A stretch of DNA of 64,000 nucleotides. It comes from Pegoplata infirma. Lineage: Eukaryota; Arthropoda; Insecta; Diptera; Anthomyiidae. Below are positions 57,530-64,000 of the stretch, piece by piece (within the stretch, counting starts at the first letter, position 1; the number at the start of each line of letters is the position of its first letter). The position numbers and the translations under genes are program-made. The notes below the pieces were generated by a model. The model worked only from the letters and a program-made list of their open reading frames with translations. It did not search any database and was not told where the DNA came from. The stretch spans positions 17,987,136-18,051,135 of the forward strand of contig OY992540.1 of NCBI GenBank assembly GCA_963921195.1, read 5' to 3'.

Positions 57530-60500
57530 CTTCTAAGGTCATTATTATAGGAGCAAAAAAAGTACCAAAAGTACACTTAATTACCCCCATTAGAAACGGA
57601 ATTTTAAAAAAGTACCTCTTCCAGAATGTTTTTTCTTCACCGAAGGATCCTACAATCCATAATCTAGGATCATTGTTTCAGCAAATATTAAAAGTACTTC
57701 GTATCCCCGTTAAGAAACGGAATTTCCAAAAAGAACTTTTCCCAATCTCTTTTTTCACCGAAGGATTTTATATTTCAAATTTTAAGTTTCTGGGACCGTT
57801 ATATCATTATAATGTAATGTAAGGTAAGGTAAGGTAAGGTAAGGTAAGGTAAGGTAAGGTAAGGTAAGGTAAGGTAAGGTAAGGTAAGGTAAGGTAAGGT
57901 AAGGTAAGGTAAGGTAAGGTAAGGTAAGGTAAGGTAAGGTAAGGTAAGGTAAGGTAAGGTAAGGTAAGGTAAGGTAAGGTAAGGTAAGGTAAGGTAAGGT
58001 AAGGTAAGGTAAGGTAAGGTAAGGTAAGGTAAGGTAAGGTAAGGTAAGGTAAGGTAAGGTAAGGTAAGGTAAGGTAAGGTAAGGTAAGGTAAGGTAAGGT
58101 AAGGTAAGGTAAGGTAAGGTAAGGTAAGGTAAGGTAAGGTAAGGTAAGGTAAGGTAAGGTAAGGTAAGGTAAGGTAAGGTAAGGTAAGGTAAGGTAAGGT
58201 AAGGTAAGGTAAGGTAAGGTAAGGTAAGGTAAGGTAAGGTAAGGTAAGGTAAGGTAAGGTAAGGTAAGGTAAGGTAAGGTAAGGTAAGGTAAGGTAAGGT
58301 AAGGTAAGGTAAGGTAAGGTAAGGTAAGGTAAGGTAAGGTAAGGTAAGGTAAGGTAAGGTAAGGTAAGGTAAGGTAAGGTAAGGTAAGGTAAGGTAAGGT
58401 AAGGTAAGGTAAGGTAAGGTAAGGTAAGGTAAGGTAAGGTAAGGTAAGGTAAGGTAAGGTAAGGTAAGGTAAGGTAAGGTAAGGTAAGGTAAGGTAAGGT
58501 AAGGTAAGGTAAGGTAAGGTAAGGTAAGGTAAGGTAAGGTAAGGTAAGGTAAGGTAAGGTAAGGTAAGGTAAGGTAAGGTAAGGTAAGGTAAGGTAAGGT
58601 AAGGTAAGGTAAGGTAAGGTAAGGTAAGGTAAGGTAAGGTAAGGTAAGGTAAGGTAAGGTAAGGTAAGGTAAGGTAAGGTAAGGTAAGGTAAGGTAAGGT
58701 AAGGTAAGGTAAGGTAAGGTAAGGTAAGGTAAGGTAAGGTAAGGTAAGGTAAGGTAAGGTAAGGTAAGGTAAGGTAAGGTAAGGTAAGGTAAGGTAAGGT
58801 AAGGTAAGGTAAGGTAAGGTAAGGTAAGGTAAGGTAAGGTAAGGTAAGGTAAGGTAAGGTAAGGTAAGGTAAGGTAAGGTAAGGTAAGGTAAGGTAAGGT
58901 AAGGTAAGGTAAGGTAAGGTAAGGTAAGGTAAGGTAAGGTAAGGTAAGGTAAGGTAAGGTAAGGTAAGGTAAGTTAGGTAGGTTAAGGTAGGTTGGTAGT
59001 TGGTAAGGTAAGGTAAGGTAAGGTAAGGAGTTAAGGGTAAGGTAATGTAAGTAAGGTATGTGTTAGGTAAGGTAAGGTACTGAGTTAAGGTTAGGTAAGT
59101 TGGTAAGGTAAGGTAAGGTAAGGTAAGGTAAGGTAAGGTAAGGTAAGGTAAGGTAAGGTAAGGTAAGGTAAGGTAAGGTAAGGTAAGGTAAGGTAAGGTA
59201 AGGTAAGGTAAGGTAAGGTAAGGTAAGGTAAGGTAAGGTAAGGTAAGGTAAGGTAAGGTAAGGTAAGGTAAGGTAAGGTAAGGTAAGGTAAGGTAAGGTA
59301 AGGTAAGGTAAGGTAAGGTAAGGTAAGGTAAGGTAAGGTAAGGTAAGGTAAGGTAAGGTAAGGTAAGGTAAGGTAAGGTAAGGTAAGGTAAGGTAAGGTA
59401 AGGTAAGGTAAGGTAAGGTAAGGTAAGGTAAGGTAAGGTAAGGTAAGGTAAGGTAAGGTAAGGTAAGGTAAGGTAAGGTAAGGTAAGGTAAGGTAAGGTA
59501 AGGTAAGGTAAGGTAAGGTAAGGTAAGGTAAGGTAAGGTAAGGTAAGGTAAGGTAAGGTAAGGTAAGGTAAGGTAAGGTACTTTTATAAAACGTACTTTT
59601 TATAAAATGTACTTTTTATAAAAGGTACCATTATTTCAGTAAATTAAAAAAAGTACCAAAGTTACACTTTTTTCCATTTTACCCCCGTAGAGTCAACATT
59701 GGCAAAAACCCAGCCTTGGTGAATATTATTTCCGGGAGGTGAACCTACATTGCAAATTTTAAGTTTCTATGACCATTATTTCAGGAGATATAAAAAGTAC
59801 CAAAAGTACAGTTTTTTACCCTTTTTACCCCCTTAGAATCAACACTGGCAAAAATCCAGCCATAGTGGATCTGTATTCCGGGAGGTGAACATACAGTCTA
59901 AATTTCAAGTCTCTATGACTATTATTTCAGGAGATATAAAAAGTACCAAAAGTACAGTTTTTTACCCTTTTTGTCCCCTTATAATCAACATTGGCAAAAA
60001 TCCAGCCTTAGTGGATCTGTATTCCGGGAGGTGAACATACCAAATTTCAAGTCTCTATGACTATTATTTCAGGAGATATAAAAAGTACCAAAAGTACAGT
60101 TTTTTACCCTTTTTGTCCCCTTAGAATCAACATTGGCAAAAATCCAGCCATAGTGGATCTGTATTCCGGGAGGTGAACATACAGTCCAAATTTCAAGTCT
60201 CTACGACTATTATTTCAGGAGATATAAAAAGTACCAAAAGTACAGTTTTTTACCCTTTTTGTCCCCTTAGAATCAACATTGGCAAAAATCCAGCCATAGT
60301 GGATCTGTATTCCGGGAGGTGAACATACAGTCCAAATTTCAAGTCTCTATGACTATTATTTCAGGAGATATAAAAAGTACCAAAAGTACAGTTTTTTACC
60401 CTTTTCGTCCCCTTAGAATCAACACTGGCAAAAATCCAGCCTTAGTGGATCTATATTCCGGGAGGTGGACCTACAGTCCAAATTTCAAGTCTCTAGCTTC
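57530..60500. repeat. 146-bp minisatellite array interrupted by AAGGT repeats
   Basis: From about 59640 to 60500 there are six tandem units, most 146 bases (one 142, lacking CAGT), with shared landmarks TCAGGAGATATAAAAAGTAC, TCAACATTGGCAAAAATCCA and TATTCCGGGAGGTGAACATA. The first unit is the most diverged. More diverged related units lie to the left at 57540-57810 (GTACCAAAAGTACAC, CACCGAAGGAT). The array ends in (GTCA)n at 60534-60560 and the phrase TTTTATATATATAGAT, which looks like the terminus of a dispersed element. Confidence 0.8.
57811..59580 (+). repeat. (AAGGT)n pentanucleotide array, about 1.76 kb
   Basis: About 230 uninterrupted AAGGT units to 58970, a scrambled stretch 58971-59100 with single-base changes and deletions, then about 95 more units to 59580. 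It starts from AATGTAATGT. It is not the insect telomere repeat TTAGG (different permutation and composition). True length is probably uncertain in the assembly. Confidence 0.95.
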
Positions 60501-60771
60501 AGCGGTTTGGGCTGGGCGATGATGAATGAGTATGTCAGTCAGTCAGTCAGTCAGTCAGTCACATTACTCTTTTATATATATAGATTAAATGAAAGACAAA
60601 TACCAGTTTTTATAAACAAAGAATCTAATTTGATATTAAATACGTGTGAGATGAGAAAGAACAAGCATTTTGCCACCATATTGGAAAATACAACACTGCG
60701 TACCTTCTAATCTTTTCTATGCTATATACAGACTCGACATAAGTGACAGGTGTCAAAAAAGTTTGCTTATA

Positions 60772-61609
60772 GCACAGACTATAAACAGACTCGACAGTAG
60801 AAGCACAGACTCGACAGTAGAGTTTTATGAGAAAAAAATGGGGAAAAACTAAGCGATTTTAGGAGAAAATAGAGCGGTTTTTAGTCCGTTTTACGCTAAC
60901 ATGGCAACACTTTCTACGACTTAAGAGTGAGTGAAACAACAAAAACCGATCTGGCATCTATTTTTCTTATGGCGCGTTATATAAGTTTTCTCTTTCTAAC
61001 CTAATTCGTAGAATAATTTCAAAATATTAACCATATGGTTCAGAACAACTTTTTTGACACCTGTCACTTATGTCGAGTCTGTATTAGTCTGTGGTAGAGT
61101 TTTATAAGAAAAAATGGGGAAAACTACGCGATTTTAGGAGAAAACAGAGCGGTTTTTAGTCCGTTTTACGCTAACATGGCAACACTTTCTACACTTTAGG
61201 AGTGAGTGAAACAACAAAAACCGATCTGGCATCCATTTTTCTTATGACGCGTTATATCAGTTTTCTCTTTCTAACCTAATTCGTAGAATAATTTGAAAAT
61301 ATTAACCATATGGTTAAAAAATACTTTTTTAATATATAGAGTTTTATAAGAAAAAATGGGGTAAACTACGCGATTTTTGGAGAAACAGAGCGGGTTTTAG
61401 CTAGTTTTAAGCTAACATGGCAAAACTTTCTACGACTTAAGAGTGAGTGAAACAATAAAAACCGATGTGGCATCTATTTTTCTAATGGCGCGTTATATTA
61501 GCTTTCTCTTTCTAACCTAATTCGTAGAATAATTTGAAAAAATTAACCATATGGTTAAGGACTACTTTTTTGACAGCTGTCACTTATGTAGAGTCTGTAT
61601 TAGTCTGTG
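60772..61609 (+). mobile_element. Cluster of three element Q copies, head-to-tail
   Basis: Each unit of about 320 bases runs from CACAGACT(ATAAA)CAGACTCGACAGTAGAGTTTTAT-like ends, through GCGGTTTTTAGTCCGTTTTA, CGATCTGGCATC and CCTAATTCGTAGAATAATTT, to GACACCTGTCACTTATGTCG and GAGTCTGTATTAGTCTGTG. Units: 60772-61093, 61094 to about 61335 (right end lost) and about 61338-61609. Inverted ends are CACAGACTAATACAGACTCG/CGAGTCTGTATTAGTCTGTG. Confidence 0.75.
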
Positions 61610-61675
61610 CTTATAGGTTGTAATTAAACCAAAAAAAAGGCGCATTTTTTTTTTTGGTGTAGTAAAGAAACATTA

Positions 61676-61823
61676 GTGGTATTCAGAGTCTTGCTTGCCA
61701 GCCCTGGCACTGGTGGTAAAAGAGCACTTTTCAAAATTACTTTTCAAAATACATGTATTTTTTGAAAGAAGTACTCTTTTGCTACATTGCCAGGGCTGGC
61801 AACAAGACTCTGAATACCTCTAT
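61676..61823. mobile_element. Hairpin MITE with roughly 35-base arms plus inner pairs
   Basis: GGTATTCAGAGTCTTGCTTG..CAGCCCTGGCA and TGCCAGGGCTGG..CAAGACTCTGAATACC are inverted repeats, and AAGAGCACTTTTCAAAA pairs with TTTTTTGAAAGAAGTACTCTT inside. Confidence 0.8.
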
Positions 61824-61829
61824 TGTATA

Positions 61830-62905
61830 ATGATTTTCACATACAAATTGTTCATTTAAAACATTTTTACTCGAATTTTGTATGAATAAGATTTATTACC
61901 GTAAATTATCATTGTATATCCGTATACATTGTATGAATTAAAATATGATGCGGCTAATGAAACTATTTGCATTGCCAAAGAATTCCTAATGTTTTCTTAC
62001 TTAAAGGCCAATTTTAACCTGAGACACTTTCAGTAGTAAATCGTATTCAAAATCTATAAAGTACCGCAGAGGACTACGCATAATTCTAGACATTTTTAGT
62101 GTTGAAAATTACATAATTGAAAATTTTCACTGAAAACAGTACTTCGAAACAATATAAAAATATTTACAAAATTTTAATATATTTATCAAGATTTGATATA
62201 AACTGAAATTTAAACCGGAACATCAAAAATTTTTAATACTACTATTAAATTAAAATATTTTTTTTTTTTGTAAAAAGTTTTGGTAAAAATGTAAGAAAAA
62301 AATTAAAATTTAAGAAAAATTTATTTCTGAAAAAAAAAAATTAAAAAAGCTTTTTAGAAAAAAAAGTTTAGTTAAATCAAAATTCCTGCAAAAAAGTTGT
62401 TTGTGTGAAAACTTCGTTTTAATGGTTTACACCGTCCGAAAGCTAATATTAAACATGACCCGTATGATATACGTCTAAATCAGTCATGCGCATTTTTGTA
62501 ATTCCTATTCCCGCGGGAATAGGCTAAAAAATGCTGTTTGTGCGCTGTCGACACACATACACTATAAAACTCTGTTGCTTGAGCAAATTTGTTGACTTTT
62601 CGCTTGCTACTACCCACACAAGCATAAATGTTATAGTATGTGTATGCGCACCGCTGGTCTAAATGTAGAGATCAAATGTAGTAAAACTGCATTTACAGTT
62701 TTTCATTTTGTGATCCTATTTCCTTTTGAAAGGACTTCAAATTTTTAAATTTTAAAAATTTGTGTTTGACTTATAATGCCGCTATTGATGGCAAAAAAAG
62801 GAGGAGAATCTTCGCTAATTTTTAAATTGTTTTTATTTCGCCATATCAGGAAAACGGATGTGAATATTAAACCATATTTTTTTTGTTTTGTTAGATCAAT
62901 ACCAC
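61830..62905. other. AT-rich noncoding stretch
   Basis: No gene or element boundary recognised. Confidence 0.5.
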
Positions 62906-62908
62906 AGA

Positions 62909-64000
62909 CACAGACTATAAACAGACTCGACAGTAGAGTCACAGACTATATACAGGCTCGACAGTAGAGTTTTATAAAAAAAAAATGGGGAAAAACTAAG
63001 CGATTTTAGGAGTAAACACAGCGGTTTTTAGTCCCTTTTACGCTATCATGGCAACACTTTCTACGACTTAGGAGTGAGTAAAACAACAAAAACCGATCTG
63101 GTATCCATTTTTCTTATGGCGCGTTATATCAATTTTCTCTTTCTAACCTAATTCGTAGAATAATTTGAAAATATTAACCATATGGTTAAAGAATACTTTT
63201 TTGACACCTGTCATATTTGTCGAGTCTGTATTAGTCTGTGGTAGATTTTTATAACAAAAAATGGAGAAAAACTAAGCGATTTTAGGAGAAAACACAGCGG
63301 TTTTTAGTCCGTTTTACGCTAACATGGCAACACTTTCTACGACTTAGGCACAGACTAATACAGACTCGACAAATATGACAGGTGTCAAAAAAGTATTTTT
63401 AACCCATATGGTTAATATTTTCAAATTATTCTACGAATTAGGTTAGAAAGAGAAAACTGATATAACGCTCCATAAGAAAATGGATGCCAGATCGGTTTTT
63501 GTTGTTTCACTCACTCCTAAGTCGTAGAAAGTGTTGACATGTTAGCGTAAAACGGACTAAAAACCGCTGTATTTTTTCCTAAAATCGCTTGGTTTTCCCC
63601 AATTTTTTGTTGTAAAACTCTACTGTCGAGTCTGTATTTAGTCTGTAACTTAGGAGTGAGTGAATCAACAAAAGCCGATCTGGCATCCATTTTTCTAAAG
63701 GCGCGTTATATTAGCTTTCTCTTTCTAACCTAATTCGTAGAATAAATTGAAAAAATTAACCATATGGCTAAGAACTACTTTTTTGACACCTGTCACTTAT
63801 GTCGAGTCTGTATAAGTCTGTGCCACAGACTAATACAGACTCGACATAAGTGACAGGTGTCAAAAAAAGTAGTCTTGAAACATATGGTTTATGTTTTCAA
63901 ATTATTCTACGAATTAGGTTAGAAAGAGAAAGCTAATATAACGCGCCATAAGAAAAATAGATGCCAGATCGGTTTTTATTGTTTCACTCACTCCTAAGTC
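62909..64000. mobile_element. Second element Q cluster: tandem, inverted and self-inserted copies
   Basis: 62909-63240 is a forward unit. 63241-63348 plus 63647-63822 is a second forward unit, interrupted by an inverted unit at 63349-63646. 63824-64000 is another inverted unit cut by the window edge. The interrupted unit shows (G/A)ACTTAGG on both sides of the insertion, consistent with a target duplication of about 8 bases. Confidence 0.8.

Noticed and set aside
57466..57822. 118-codon plus-strand frame
   Set aside because: It lies within diverged minisatellite units and has no domain; openness follows from the repeat.
57811..59580. Telomeric repeat array
   Set aside because: The unit is AAGGT, which is not a permutation of TTAGG or its complement, and Diptera use other telomere systems.
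60465..60710. 81-codon frame with SVSQSVSQS
   Set aside because: It is a translation of the GTCA microsatellite.

Overview
The window is AT-rich, intron-bearing insect DNA. It carries an NPC1-family gene, INE-1/mini-me-type elements with a TA-rich stretch followed by a GTCY microsatellite, and many RNase H-bearing LINEs, hAT and Tc1/mariner-type MITEs. This fits a higher fly (Brachycera, probably a calyptrate such as a blow fly or house fly relative); the species cannot be fixed from sequence alone.

Only two host genes are visible. At the left edge, on the minus strand, are the first five coding exons of an NPC1 sterol transporter (4246 down to 1, continuing left), with a LINE fragment in its last visible intron. 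On the plus strand is the 5' part of an unrecognised gene. It has two possible first coding exons (23044-23158 and 51797-51917) that end in the same phase and can both join a shared exon at 55363-55531; the rest lies to the right of the window. The two genes are divergent.

Almost everything else is transposable-element sequence, often nested. By region: 4.3-9.9 kb, INE-1/mini-me copies, a pogo-like MITE and a palindrome split by a hAT element. 11.5-14.5 kb, a CGGTAT-rich inverted-repeat element hosting two nested mini-me copies, followed by a LINE endonuclease fragment. 15.6-16.3 kb, an inverted-repeat element split by a Harbinger-like MITE. 18.3-21.5 kb, a four-layer nest (MITE W, MITE V, LINE B, hAT). 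24.1-27.1 kb, mini-me copies and several MITEs. 27.9-33.6 kb, an AT-rich element Z that has inserted into itself and also holds an almost intact 945-codon LINE ORF and a hAT element carrying a third Z. 34.1-37.0 kb, a MITE split by LINE C, itself split by a hAT. 37.9-45.0 kb, tandem W elements, LINE A copies with at least four insertions, a tRNA-derived SINE and a LINE B remnant. 46.3-47.9 kb, a palindrome of two Tc1 transposase halves. 48-51 kb, short hairpin elements. 52.3-54.3 kb, a second CGGTAT element. 57.5-60.6 kb, a 146-bp minisatellite containing about 1.76 kb of AAGGT repeats. 60.7-64.0 kb, a cluster of Q elements in both orientations, one inserted in another.

No CRISPR array, rRNA, functional tRNA or bacterial-type operon was seen. 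The most unusual content is the record of element self-insertion and ordered nesting with readable target-site duplications, plus the paired loss of two normally disulfide-bonded cysteines in the NPC1 N-terminal domain.
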